Origin: Thermothelomyces thermophilus ATCC 42464
Lineage: Eukaryota > Ascomycota > Sordariomycetes > Sordariales > Chaetomiaceae
Reading direction: 5' to 3'
Assembly (NCBI RefSeq): GCF_000226095.1
Contig: NC_016475.1
Span: forward strand, 620,001-684,000
Length of the DNA stretch: 64,000 nucleotides
The notes beneath the pieces are model-generated. The model worked only from the letters and a program-made list of their open reading frames with translations, ran no database searches and had not been told where the DNA came from. How positions within the stretch are numbered: the first letter of the stretch is position 1; each line of letters begins with the position of its first letter. The translations under genes and the position numbers were made by a program. Positions 1 through 11,509 of this stretch are shown here, piece after piece.

Positions 1-1684
1 TACTATATTTTATTTAGTAAGACCTATCTCTAGGTCTATAGTGACTAGTTTGGAGTATAGTGCTTGTTCGTCTTTACCATTATCGTCATGTCCGAGACTA
101 TCTATATTACTACCCCTATCTTTATAGCTCGTAGCCGCTACTTCGATAACGTCCTTAGTGGTTTCGTCGATAGCTATAATTTCCTTTCTAGGGACTATCT
201 TCTACTCTTTCTTCGGGCTTCGACATTCTTGTTTGTAGTGCCCTTTCTTTCTGTAGTTGTAGTAGGTAACATTAGACTTGTCTTTGGTCGTCTTCTTCTA
301 GTCCTGCTTCTATGCTATATCTATATCTATAGCTCTGGGGTATATTCTATACGAGGTACTAATATACGCTCGCTTTTTCTTGTTGTTAGCCTTAACCGTA
401 GTTCCGTTTATTTGACCTTGTTTTTACTACTCTTATATATAGAGTCGATTATCGATTCTAATAGCCTATACGATATATTTGTCTAGGGTCTTAGGCCGAT
501 CGTACTTATATAGCTTGTCTTTAACCTTTTCCTTTAAGCTATTATAAAATAGTTATATTAACGCCTTGTTATTAAACTAAGACTTAAGCATGTCCTATTT
601 AAACTATATAGCGTAGGAGGTTACTAACTTAGTCCATTAGAGATTAGCAAGTCTTTTTTATATATAAATCTTCTTGTCTTTATCGCTAAAAACCTTCCAA
701 AGCTCTTCTTCGAAACGGTTATAAGATCGGAAGACTGCCTATATAAACGTGTCTTAGTTATCTTCGTCTTCCTTAGTAAGATAGTCATCTATATAGGCTC
801 AAACTATCTAAGTGCCTTGCCCTCTAGTCTTATAGCTATATAGAGGACTTTAGCTTTATTATCTAGAAACTTGTTATCATTAAGCTAGAAGTAAGATCGG
901 AGGTTTATTAGAAATCCTATAAGATCTTTCTTAGTTCCTCCGTATTTGCTAGGTAGTTCGATCTTAATACGGCTCGCTTTGGCGGTCTTAAGCGCCTCGA
1001 TTTTAGTATAGGCCTTATTGACTAGTTTCTATAAGTACTTTTCGCCGTGCTCGAGTTCCTTGATTTAGGCTTAAGTAGCCTTATCTCTCTAGTCCAACTC
1101 CTAGATCTGCTACTAGAGTTAACTAAGCTAAGCGAGCAGCTATTCGGCCGTAACGTTAGTAGCTATGTCAATATCGAGGTTAAAGTCACCTCCATTCTAA
1201 ACTATAACAGAATAAAGGGAGTGATAGCAACGTATGACGAACCTAGCTTAGACTACTTCTAAAAGGGTTTAGACGAAGGTAGATTGAGCAGGACAAATAG
1301 GTAGGTCGTCTAAGGGATTTGGTGAAGCCAAAGGGTTTATAACAACACTAGAGTTGTCTCTTACAGTAATTAGCAATGCCTGGTATAAGTACTGTGATTG
1401 TAGGTTGCTATTACTAGTGAACTCCTAGAGTCTACTATGACAAGTGACTATTTATATGTATATATACTTCTGTTGATCGCTTATAGTCCCCTTCTATCCT
1501 GTCCTTGGATCGCCTTTGGTAGTTAGCTATCCTCTACTATCTTTCCCTTTTGGCAATTGTTTGCCCGTGGTAGCCTGCGCTCCCTAGCAATCCTATGTCA
1601 GCCTCGCTTTGTGCCTTTCTTGATTGGTGGCTCATTTAGCCTGCTGCACCCCACCGGGTCGCGGTATATGGTTAGCTCGTGACA
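1..1684 (-). mobile_element. Ty3/Gypsy LTR retrotransposon, 5' part, cut by the window edge
   Basis: An AT-rich fossil element on the minus strand. Its 5' LTR lies at 1233-1684, and the leader and gag region run leftward from about 1215 to the window edge. The minus-strand gag resembles the better preserved gag of the element at 53763-61316, and the LTR end is the same family. The element is broken, with many disruptions and heavy transition mutation typical of RIP. The remainder (pol and 3' LTR) lies outside the window. It abuts the Copia element directly at 1685, so it probably inserted into that element. Confidence 0.8.
1233..1684 (-). repeat. Gypsy-family LTR (452 bp)
   Basis: The segment from 1233 to about 1475 is the reverse complement of the R/U5-like end of the 427-bp LTRs at 53763 and 60890. 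Both ends keep the TG...CA pattern (TATGAC at 1233, GTGACA ending at 1684). The rest (about 1480-1680, the U3-like part) is GC-richer and does not visibly match the right-hand LTRs, so this is a variant of the family. Confidence 0.75.
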
Positions 1685-4249
1685 CTAGGTAAAGAGCAGC
1701 CGATAGAGTTATTACTAGTAGTAGTAAGCTAGGAAGTTAATTAATTTAATCTTAGTAAAGATTCCTAGGATACTAATTTTCTCTAGAAAGCGTTATAATA
1801 GACCTAGTAACTAGTAGAAGACTCTATTATAATGCCTTGGCTACCTTTATTGTAAGAGAGTTTAGCGGTAGACTAACCTCTCTAATAAGGTCAAGACTTA
1901 GGGGTAAAGGAGCTCTCTAATACGTAGCCTATAAGCGAGTAATCAGTTCTAGAGACTCTTATAGCAGAGATATAAGTAATAGACGAACTTACCGAATAGA
2001 TAGAGAGCTTTAGAGGACTTTTAACCCCTAAATATATGCCTAAGCCCTTGGTGACTTGCCCTACGCCGGCCAGAAAAGGGGATGTCTACTAGGAAGTAAG
2101 AAGGTTTAAATTAAGGCCTTCCTAGTTGCTAGCTAGCTAACCAGACACTAGGGAGAGTAGGGGAGCTGCCAAATCTAGTAGAAGGATACCTTCTATAGAA
2201 GAATCTAGTATATATAGTATATTAATAGAAGAGCTAGAAGCTAGGGACGGTATTACTAATATATCGTACCTAGCTAGGGTATAGGAGTGGAGCATTAAGC
2301 AAAGTCCAGATTGGCTAATATATCCTCTAGAAGGTAGAAGCAAAGGAGAAGCTATTTAATAACCTTCTATAAGGAGAGGCAGAGGTAGGAGGAGGGCTTA
2401 TATACCTAAGGACCCTATACGGTCAAGCGAAAGGCTATAAAATAAAGAGAGGGTCAATTACTACTACTCCTTTATCTATATAATAAAGGAACTCTAACGA
2501 TAGTTCTATAAGACTTACCTACCTAATTAATAGGAAGCTTACCTAGAGGACCAGGGTATAAAAACGATATATATAGTGTTCGCTGCCGCTATATGATAGA
2601 AGGATACTATACGCCCTAGAGTAGCCCTAAATAAGTCACGTTAGTATATTAATGATCTTGCTCGCGTTCCTACTAACTGGCGAGACCTATATAACCACCT
2701 ATTAGAACAACAGTTTAAAGACGTAGCTCACGAGGAGATACGTAACTTGGAAAGTAGGGGAATGTGGAAGATTGTACTACGTAAGTAGGCGAAAGCGCGA
2801 CCTATCCTGTTAAAATAGGTCTTCGTATATAAGTTTGATAAGGACGGTTTCTTAGAGAAATACAAGGTAAGGATTTATATATAAGGAGATCTATAGGATA
2901 TTAGCTTAGTAGAAAGTATATATATAGCTACTCTGGTAGTATAGTCGTTCTATATAATAATAGCGATTATTATATACTTTGACTTGGAAGTTAAGTAGTT
3001 CGATGTAGTGTAAGCGTTCCTTAACGTTAAACGACCGGAAGACGATCCTATTATCCACAAATTACTAGAAGGATTTAAATAGCTAGGGAAATATATAGAG
3101 TTACAAAGAGCTCTATATAGCTTGAGAGACTTATTACTCTTATAGTATAAGGAGTTCTATAAAATGCTATTAGAACTAGGTATAGAACTATCGAGCGAAG
3201 AGAAGTGCCTCTTCCTAAGCTATAATAAATATATTATCCTAATCCTCCATATTAACGACTTCTTAGTCTTCTTCTATAAAAGTAATATTATAGTAGCTAA
3301 GCACGTAATAAAAGGAATCAAAGCTCGATATGATGTCTATAAGCAAGGTAATATTAGTTAGTTCCTTAGTATTAGAGTGATTCGAGACTAACCTATATAT
3401 AAGATATAGTTAGTCTATAACTAATATATTGGAAAGGTAGCAAGAAGATATAAGCTAGATATACCTAGTATGTATAAGCTAACTCCCTTAAGCTATAAAG
3501 AACTTAAGAAGTTCAAAGGGAGCACTACTAGTATATAGATTAAAGAGTATTAGAAGCTTATTAGATTAATCCTATACTATATAGTTATACTCTATCTAGA
3601 TGTTATATATACCTATTTAGTACTCTCTTGATACCTAACTAACCTAAGACTAGACTACTTGTCAGAGGTACGGCAAGTAGTAAGATATCTATTTAGGAGC
3701 TCTTACCTATCAATCTAGTATAGAGGTAAGCAAGCGCTAGGAAGTCCGACGCTTATAATCGCTAGGGACGCTTTGTACGTAGATGATCTAGATATATAGT
3801 ATTTATTATAGGGATATATCTTCTTCCTATTTGGAGGTCCTATTACGTAGAAGGCGTCACGCTAGGATACTATTATAACATCAAGCACTAAAGTAGAACT
3901 TTTGACGCTCTCCCTTACAGCAAGAGAGGCTATAGCACTTAAAAGGCTATTTACGGATATCAATCTTAAGCTTAGGGAACCCTAGAATATCTACTACGAT
4001 AATTAGCAAATAATAAAACTAGTAATAGCTAAGAACGAACATATAAATACTTACTTACGGCATATAGATATCTATAATATATAGTTATACTAGGAAGTAG
4101 TAAAAGGAACGTTTAAAGCTATATATCTACTAACTAGTTAGATACTAGTAAATAGGCTTATTAAATGACTTAGCTAATAAGCTTTCGAGCGTTAGAGGGC
4201 TCTCCTTAATCTTTAAGATATTAATTACAGGCTTATATAACTAGGGGGT

Positions 4250-5318
4250 AGAAAATTAGTCAAATTCGCCAAATAAAATACTACCTAATACTCCTTATCT
4301 ATTGCTATTAGCCATTGCTAGGATTAATAGCCTTACCCTTGCCTTTATCCTAGCCAGGTGACGATATAGCACCTAATACGTCATCAGACGCGCTAACGCG
4401 AGCATTATAAGCCTCTTTAATCTTGCCTAACTAGTAGAAGATATTATATATGGAGTAGGCGATCTTCGTAAAACGCGCGAGTTTAGCCTTATCAAGCTTA
4501 TAATCCTCTGTATCGTCTACACTAATACGTTTAAGGTCATTCCGAAGAACTATACGTAACTTTTTAAGATCCTATACGTAACTATTAGCGATTTGCCTAT
4601 ATATTAGGGGTAGAGGTTTAGAATCTAGGGACTTATAAAAGCCTTAGCTCTATCTAGTAAAGCCTTTATTAAATTCTTTACTAACCTAATATAAGAAGTA
4701 GGACTACTATTATAGTTAATATAAGCATCGTAAGAGCTATTAGATATATAGGTAATTAGTATATATATCCTTATACTTATAGGAACTATAGGTATAATAG
4801 TAATAGTAAGAGCTAGCGCTAGAATGATCACGACATTTACTAAAAGAACGTCCTATTAAAGCCGACTATATATACATTCTATAGGGTACCTTACAAAGCT
4901 TGCTAGCTTTAATATTACTATATTTAGTTAGCTCGAACAATCTTAATATAACTAGAACACTTACAATATAGAAGCTTTAATACACTTATACTTTCGAGGT
5001 ATTACAAGAGTAAGAGTCGACCTACTAGTAGTTATAGTATTTATAATAGGTATACCTAATAAGTCATCTATTAATTCAAGCATAGGAGGTATCATCCTAT
5101 TATTACTATAATTAAAACTAGTAATACTATTACTACTATAGTTATAATAGCTATATTTAATCTATAGCTTCAAAGGAATCGCTCTACTATACTCGACTCT
5201 TTTAGACTTCTAAATACAGAAGGCAGGCCCCTAAAAGAGCTATCAAGGTAAGAGTAACAAAAGATATAACACCAAGAATAGTATTACTATAAAGTGTAGT
5301 TAAACGACTATCGCCTTT
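4250..5318. repeat. Unclassified 1.07-kb insertion inside the Copia 3' region
   Basis: The segment is flanked by an 11-bp direct repeat, AACTAGGGGGT, at 4239-4249 and 5319-5329. The second copy is the polypurine tract just before the LTR. This looks like an insertion at the tract with a target duplication, although a duplicated tract is also possible. The block is AT-rich, has only short minus-strand open frames (4625-4831), and I recognise no domain or clear terminal inverted repeat. Confidence 0.4.
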
Positions 5319-5330
5319 AACTAGGGGGTG

Positions 5331-5490
5331 TGTCAGAAGCTATAGAGCTTCTGAGAGTATTAGCCATATATATGCCACAGCTGTATAAGGCTGTTTAACG
5401 CTTTGGCCAGTTCCTTTGTCTATAAATATCAGTCGTTTTGTCTCCTTTGTAGATAGTTCAACAAGGCACTCTTTTCCTTCGTATAGCCAC
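5331..5490 (+). repeat. Copia 3' LTR (end approximate)
   Basis: The LTR begins TGTCAGAAGC right after the polypurine tract. It holds a small inverted repeat (AGAAGC...GCTTCT) and a TATA-like TATAAATA at 5421. It is less AT-mutated than the internal region. The right end is uncertain (5470-5500), because no partner LTR is in the window. It forms the boundary with the gene island. Confidence 0.55.
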
Positions 5491-5821
5491 CTACTTCAAA
5501 CTGCTTTCAACGCTCCCGGAAGCTCATCACTGCGTTCGGCAATCCGGTTCTCAAAACACTGCTGTTGTACGGAGTAATTCCGCGGATTAATATTCCCTTC
5601 CAAACGTGCCCCACAGCGCGAGGCGCTAAGGATATTCCCAGCAGCCCCACCCCCAATGATAAGATAAGGTAAGCATTGGAAACAGTGCTGCAGTGGTTGC
5701 GGGCGACGCCACCAAACGGCAGCTTCCCTTCAAGGTGCCCGTCGCAAATCAGCGTTTTTGTTCCGACCAAACCAACTCCTCACCATCAGCCCGGGGCCAC
5801 TCACGCACCGCCGACCCCGCC

Positions 5822-8800
5822 ATGGCGCGTCTCGATGAGTTGCAATTCGACCCCGCTCGCCTCAAAAAGGCGAGCGTTGAGGACTACTCGTCCTCCGAAT
5901 CCGACGGCGACGAGGAAGACGAGTACTTGATGCCCTCGCGCAATCCGCACGACAGCGAGTTCGCCGATTTGAACCCGCGCAAGCGACGCCGCACCGGAGG
6001 CGACGCCAAGGAGCGCGCAGCACTGGGGATATTCGGATCCGAAAGCGAGGACGAGGGCCCGGGAGGGAGATGGAAGCACAAGCGTTTGCGGGACAAGGCC
6101 GTCAGCTTCGTCTCATCGGCGAAGGCTGATGAAGACTATGACGTTGAGCTCGATGATGACGATGACGATAATGATGATGATGATGAGGAGGAGGAGGACG
6201 AGGCAAATGACCAAAAGGTGGACGACGAATACGACGACGCCAATCCGGGCGCCGTACCAGCTTCCGCAGCAGCGGGTGAAGAGGATGAGGACGAGGACGA
6301 GGACGAAGCGATGGCAGGCGTGGGCTTGGGGTTCAAGGGTCCCTCTGCCGCCGCCGCCGCCGCAGGACAAGGCTTGGGATGGACCCCCCCAACACAGCAG
6401 GCAATGTTCAACAAGCGGCCGACTGCACCTCCAAAGCCGTTCGTCAAATCCAAGGTCGATAGCGCCAACCCCCTTGGCAATGGGTTTACGCCAACGTCAG
6501 CGCGGGGGCCCACGCTTCTCGTCAAAGACGAAGAACCGGCCACGCCTCGCCCCGTGTTGCCGAGCGCCTTTAGCAAGACAAAAGGGGGAAAGACGAAGAT
6601 CAATGCCAACTCCTTTGGCGCACGCATGCTGGCCAAGATGGGATACGTGGAGGGCCAGGGTCTCGGAAAAGAGGGCCAAGGGCGGAACGTCATCATCGAA
6701 GCCAATCTCCGGCCTCAGAAGGTCGGTTTGGGTGCGGTCAAGGAGAAGACCGAACAGGAAAGGCAGGAGGAGAAGCGACAGGCCCGTCTCCGTGGAGAGG
6801 AGGTGATAGACTCGGAAGAAGAGGAGAAGAAGAAGGCCGCCCGGAAGAAGAAGGCTGTGGCAGGTGGGATTGGCAGCAGACCGGGAAGCGGTACCAGCAC
6901 CCCGAAGCGCCCAAAGCCAAAATACATGACCCTGGACGAGATCAAGAAGGCCGCTCCGGGCCTCAAAATACCAGAGGCCTTCACGCCGATCCTCGACATG
7001 ACCGGACCCGGGAAGAAGTTGCTCACCTCTTCGTCTGGGTTGATGACTCCGACGGGCGGTGCCGCTCCCGCCGAGTCCGTCGAGGCCGCAGAGAACCGAA
7101 AACTCGTCAGGCGTGCTCAGAACGACTTCCTGGCAATCGTGGAGGAGTGGCAGGGTCTGCAGGAACGGAAAGCCTACCTCGACTTGCAGCTAAAGCAAGA
7201 GCAGCAGGAGCTAGAAGAGCTCTCGGCGAGCTTGCAGGGCAACAGATCCGTCACAGCAGCATCCGAGGCGGCCTCCAGACCGGCCGAGAGCGGCGAGGCG
7301 GAACCCAAAGCCGATATCTGTCACCGATTGAGCCAGGTCATCGCCGGTCTGGCGGAAGCGAGCAACTCCCTTTCCGACTCTATACTTCCTCAGATCAAAT
7401 CGGAACTCAGCTCGCTTGCCGTTGCAGCAATCCACCCCCTCTTCAACCAATACCGCCAGCTATGGGACCCTCTGGAGGAGCCAAAACCCCCCTTTGTCGA
7501 CGGCCTCAACTCCATCCGCGGCTTGTTGGGCCTCGACAACGAGACCAAGAAGACGTACCGCAAACCCACCGCCACTCCCTACGAGACCATGATGTACGAG
7601 CAGTGGCTCCGCACCCTCTCGGCCACCGTGCGCGAGTGGAACGTCCGCGACCCGGACCAGCTCACCGCGGTCCTTGACGCCTGGTCTCCCCTGCTTCCGC
7701 CTTTCGTGCGCGCCCAGCTCTTGCGGGATATCATCCGCAAGCTCGAAGACGCGCTGCAGAAGTGGCAGCCCAAGAAGCACACCAACAACCTCCCCCACCG
7801 CTGGATCTTCCCCTGGCTGCCCTATCTCCCGCCCTCCCACCTCGATCCGAGGAGCTCCACCGGCCTGGTCGCCGACGTGCGCCGCAAGTTCCGCCAGCTG
7901 ATCGACTCGTGGGACTTCCGGCGCGGCGTGATCCCGGGCCTAAAGCAGTGGAAGGACGTGCTCCGCCCGGCCGACGCCGGCGGGCGCGACTCCACGGCCA
8001 CGCCGTCAGCATCATCAACAACAACAACAAAGGACATGTGGCGGCCGCTCGTCATGAACCACCTGCTGCCGGGCATGGCGCGGTCCCTGCGCACGCACTT
8101 CCGCGTCGAGCCCCAGGACCAGGCGCCCTACATGGAGGTGCTCGACCGGATCCTCGAGTGGTCGCCGGACGTGGTGCGGCCGAGCATGCTGGGCGAGGTG
8201 CTGGTGGCCGAGGTGTTCCCGGCCTGGCACGCCGCGCTGTACCAGTGGCTGCTGCTCGAGGAGGCCGACTACAACGAGATCGGCGCCTGGTTCCAGTGGT
8301 GGCAGGACGAGGTCTTCCCGGACGACATCAAGGCCCTCCCCTCCATCGTGGCCGAGTTCGAGAAGGGCTCGGCCATGATCGAGCGGGCCCTCGACCTCGG
8401 CGACCGCGTCCGCGCCGACCTGCGCCCGCCCGAGAAGGGCCCCGCCCTCAAGACGACGCGGAGGGATAGGGACTCCGGCGGGAGGGCGGAGCCCGCGCCG
8501 GAGCAGCAGCAGCAGCAGCAGCAGCCGGCGGTGTTGGGCCGCAAGCCCGAGGAGATCAGCTTCAGGGACGTTATGGAGGCCTGGTGTCAGGAGCATGATC
8601 TGCAGTTCATGCCGGACCGGAGCCAGCTGCATGCCGAGGGCCCCATGTACAGGATCACCGGGCCGGAGGGGAAGAAGGGCGCCCTGGTTTACTTCAAGGG
8701 TAACAGCTTGTTTGCCCTGGCCAAGGACCAGAAGAACCCGCTCGAGATTCGGAGGGACAATGAGGAGGACTGGTGGACGGTCTTGTCGTTGGTGTCTTAA
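5822..8800 (+). CDS. G-patch spliceosome-disassembly protein, TFIP11/Ntr1 (Spp382) type
   Basis: The protein has 992 residues in a single exon. It is a homologue of tuftelin-interacting protein 11 / yeast Ntr1, which activates the DEAH helicase Prp43 to take apart the intron-lariat spliceosome in the nucleus. Visible parts in order are an acidic, basic-patched TIP N-terminus (about 1-110), a long Asp/Glu stretch (about 100-166), a G-patch at about 260-305 (NSFGARMLAKMGYVEGQGLG), a coiled coil (about 443-475), the GCFC-like region rich in conserved Trp/Pro (about 580-880), a short polyGln near 895, and a C-terminal conserved tail. I chose the ATG at 5822 (MARLDELQFDP) because homologues begin this way. 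An in-frame ATG at 5693 would add 43 residues that look like leader sequence. Confidence 0.92.
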   Translation: MARLDELQFDPARLKKASVEDYSSSESDGDEEDEYLMPSRNPHDSEFADLNPRKRRRTGGDAKERAALGIFGSESEDEGPGGRWKHKRLRDKAVSFVSSAKADEDYDVELDDDDDDNDDDDEEEEDEANDQKVDDEYDDANPGAVPASAAAGEEDEDEDEDEAMAGVGLGFKGPSAAAAAAGQGLGWTPPTQQAMFNKRPTAPPKPFVKSKVDSANPLGNGFTPTSARGPTLLVKDEEPATPRPVLPSAFSKTKGGKTKINANSFGARMLAKMGYVEGQGLGKEGQGRNVIIEANLRPQKVGLGAVKEKTEQERQEEKRQARLRGEEVIDSEEEEKKKAARKKKAVAGGIGSRPGSGTSTPKRPKPKYMTLDEIKKAAPGLKIPEAFTPILDMTGPGKKLLTSSSGLMTPTGGAAPAESVEAAENRKLVRRAQNDFLAIVEEWQGLQERKAYLDLQLKQEQQELEELSASLQGNRSVTAASEAASRPAESGEAEPKADICHRLSQVIAGLAEASNSLSDSILPQIKSELSSLAVAAIHPLFNQYRQLWDPLEEPKPPFVDGLNSIRGLLGLDNETKKTYRKPTATPYETMMYEQWLRTLSATVREWNVRDPDQLTAVLDAWSPLLPPFVRAQLLRDIIRKLEDALQKWQPKKHTNNLPHRWIFPWLPYLPPSHLDPRSSTGLVADVRRKFRQLIDSWDFRRGVIPGLKQWKDVLRPADAGGRDSTATPSASSTTTTKDMWRPLVMNHLLPGMARSLRTHFRVEPQDQAPYMEVLDRILEWSPDVVRPSMLGEVLVAEVFPAWHAALYQWLLLEEADYNEIGAWFQWWQDEVFPDDIKALPSIVAEFEKGSAMIERALDLGDRVRADLRPPEKGPALKTTRRDRDSGGRAEPAPEQQQQQQQPAVLGRKPEEISFRDVMEAWCQEHDLQFMPDRSQLHAEGPMYRITGPEGKKGALVYFKGNSLFALAKDQKNPLEIRRDNEEDWWTVLSLVS

Positions 8801-9423
8801 TAGTTTGTGCATGACCTTGCAGGCGGAACAGGTGATGGGAGAAAGAAATACAATGGTCATAATAAATAGTCCTTTGCGAACAAGGGTATTGTCGGTTATG
8901 ACGATATTAATCCGAACTTTCCAGCCCCAAATGGCGGCGATTGCTTTGGCAATGGATAGGATCCAACATTGGTACTGGTCCTTGCTCTCCACACGCTGTT
9001 GTCGGCTTAATTACTCCTCGCCCTAAGCTCCCCTCCCCCCTGCCTTCTATGTACATGTTCCTCCTCTGATTCGCCAACCGCTTTGCAGACACTCTAGACA
9101 GTAAGATGTTTTTTTAGCAACATGATCTGGATGACTCAGACGCATCACTACAATCTAATCGAAAAGGGGAAATCCATGTCTCTGTAATTTCCAAAGGTGA
9201 CAGCAGCCTGAACAAGGCCGTCCCGGACTGCGGATATTGGGGGGATGATTTGCAACCTCAGCTACCACCGAGAGTATCGGGGAATCGTCAAGCCATAAGC
9301 AAAACAAGATGGCGAACGACAAGATAAGGCCCGATCAGAAACGCAGAGCCAAACGCTGCCCTCGCTGTGCAAGAACATCCCGTGGCCAAACAGACTCGTC
9401 TCGCCCATCCTTCGCCTGACAAT
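8801..9423. other. Intergenic, convergent 3' ends
   Basis: Spacer between the convergent G-patch and calmodulin-like genes. It holds their 3' untranslated regions and one TAATTA at 9008. I see no gene in it. Confidence 0.6.
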
Positions 9424-10543
9424 TTATTTCATAATGCTGGCGAATTCGTGATCTAATTAATCAAATTATAAAATAACAGACGCAAACAAATGTCAGTCGG
9501 CCAAGCATCATAAAAAAAAAGAAGAAAAGAGAAGCGTGGGGGGTGGCAATTAAAGGGAGCGCGTAACGCACAGTCGATGGTGCCGTCGCCGTTGCGGTCG
9601 GCGAGCTTGATCATCTCGTCGAGCTCCTGGTCGGTCAGGTTCTCGCCCAGGGACTTGAGCACGTTGCGCAGCTCGTCGCTCGAAATGGTGCCGCTGCCGT
9701 CCTTGTCAAAGACCTTGAAGGCGTTGAGGAGCTCCTGCTCCGTGTCCACCTCCTTGACCGTCTGAGACATGAGGGTGAGGAACTCTGTTTTTCCAAACCA
9801 GTTGTTTAATTAGTTTTCCTGCTTGGGTTGTTCTGTCTCCGTCCTTCATCTCCTCGAAGCGGACCTGAAAAGGGCGGGCAATCAATGACTGACGATACCT
9901 ACCGTCGAAAGAGATGACGCCGTCGTTGTTGATGTCGACCTCGCTGACGAGGTCCCGCAGCTCGGCCTCGCTGGGGTTCAGGCCCAGCTCGCGCATGACC
10001 TGGCCGAGCTCATCGGCGGTGATGTCGCCTGGTTGCCCGCGCCCCGGACGTGTCAGTCAGTACGGCGACGCCAACGGAGAAAACATACCCGAGGCCGACG
10101 TGAGAAGGGGAAGTTGGGGGGGGTTGATTCTCACCTGTGCCATCCTTGTCCTGCACAGTTGGGAGACACAGTTACCAGAGAGGCGGGGTCAGTCGCTTGT
10201 CCAAAGCTTCAATATCCATCTTTATTTGTGCATGCGGGGGGGGGCAACTTGTGGTCGCGTGGTGCAGTGGTTCAATCGTGCTTTAGGGGGCCAGCACTAA
10301 GGACGTACAAAGATCTCAAAGACTTGCTTGTACTGGGCAATTTGGTCCGGTTGGAGTGTGTGGGCGCCCTGAAACCGCCGTGTTGTCAGCCATCGATTGC
10401 TCAGTAAAAAGGTGGCGAAGATCACGAATATCAATTTCAGTCGTTAAGGCATTGCCTGAGGCTCGGAGCAGGGAAGCGAGTCCGGTGGGCTACAAGGCGG
10501 TCTTATCTCACGCATGAGAGCGGGTGGATCCGATACGTACCAT
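9424..10543 (-). CDS. Calmodulin-like protein with four EF-hands
   Basis: Six exons on the minus strand join to 148 codons plus stop: 10543-10541 (the ATG alone), 10368-10309, 10150-10135 (a 16-nt microexon), 10028-9903, 9784-9572 and 9452-9424. All splice sites are GT-AG and all phases match. The product carries four canonical EF-hand loops at residues 22-33 (DKDGTGDITADE), 58-69 ([12 protein letters not shown]), 95-106 ([12 protein letters not shown]) and 131-142 ([12 protein letters not shown]), each with acidic or oxygen ligands at positions 1, 3, 5 and 12. It should be a cytosolic calcium sensor. It differs at many positions from the nearly invariant fungal calmodulin, so I read it as a calmodulin-like paralogue, not the essential CaM gene. 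An intron right after ATG is known from fungal calmodulin genes. The assignment of the ATG-only exon is the least certain part. Confidence 0.88.
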
Positions 10544-11509
10544 GTTGTGTGAAGTTTAAAAAAAAAAAAAAAGAAGGGACAAATTTCTTGAACCGCTTTG
10601 CTGGGTAGGGAGATGCAGAATGTTTGTTGGGGGGAAAGAATCGACTCGAATGAAAAGGTAATCGGGCTGGAATTTCGCAAGTGAATAATAATATGAGGGG
10701 GAGGGGCAGCCATGGCACCGGCCGATCATGAAACACGTGCATTTGTTGGCGCAAAAACGCGGCCCTGCCTTACCAGGCGCCTTACACTACCTGCTGTGTG
10801 AGCAGTGATTCGCTGGTGGCCAATTCTCCGCGCAGGGCAGGCTTCGGGGGTTCTGAGAAACACGCGCTCAACCCTAACCCCGCTCTTGCTTTGTAGTCCC
10901 CCGGTTTCCTTTGCGAAAGACGACTTGGGAAGAGCGCATCAACTTAGCACAGTAAGCTGTTCACTTCGAGGCTCGACGGAAATATGTGCCATGGATCTCT
11001 ATATCGATTTTTGGGAAGCCATTTCCTGCAGAACATGCATACTTAGTTTATAGACATGCGAACCGAAGTCTAACGAAGTACGGTCATAGTTCACAGCCCC
11101 ATAAGGCGACTTTGCAGGATCATCGTAAACGCAGTACCGTCCTCGTAAACACCTGGAATCCTAGTCTATCCTTGGACCATTACACCCCCCTTGCCGGCCA
11201 GAGCGGCTATTGGTTGCCTCCTTTGGTCTCAAGTTCCAACCGCGCGACTGAACATGAGGCGAACAGTCCAAGTCATAAGCGGCGGGTTAGCAGCTGCGAT
11301 GTCACATTACGTCACCGCAAGCTAGGAGGACACGCGACCTCCTGCTAAAACCGGTTCTCTATCACGAGTTGCCAAGGCCCAATAGTGTAAGTGAAAAAAG
11401 GAAGAGATGGATCATGGATTTTAAGCTGCACATTGCATGGTGCATTCATTCATTCGTTCCTTTTAATCTCTTGTTTCCATACCTAAGGTATTAATATTCG
11501 TTCTTCGCC
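10544..11509. other. Divergent intergenic region
   Basis: Shared 5' region of the calmodulin-like gene (minus) and the MFS gene (plus). It contains an A-run at 10558-10572 just upstream of the calmodulin-like ATG. No additional gene is supported. Confidence 0.5.

Larger units (their letters stand above)
1685..5490 (+). mobile_element. Ty1/Copia LTR retrotransposon, 3' part
   Basis: The plus strand carries a degraded Copia pol: an integrase-to-RT linker (about 1900-2600), reverse transcriptase (about 2700-3400) and RNase H (about 3850-4200), followed by a polypurine tract and the 3' LTR. Best preserved is the RT stretch at 3164-3361. The order RT, RNase H, LTR with integrase upstream is that of Copia. 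The element is broken, with dozens of disruptions, and AT-rich from RIP. Its 5' part is missing, replaced at 1685 by the Gypsy element. A 1.07-kb block (4250-5318) interrupts the region after RNase H. Confidence 0.8.

Noticed and set aside
8015-8992. A 325-codon open frame on the minus strand antisense to the G-patch gene
   Set aside because: GC-rich shadow of the real gene; composition and the repeated Leu/Arg pattern reflect the opposite-strand codons, with no domain.
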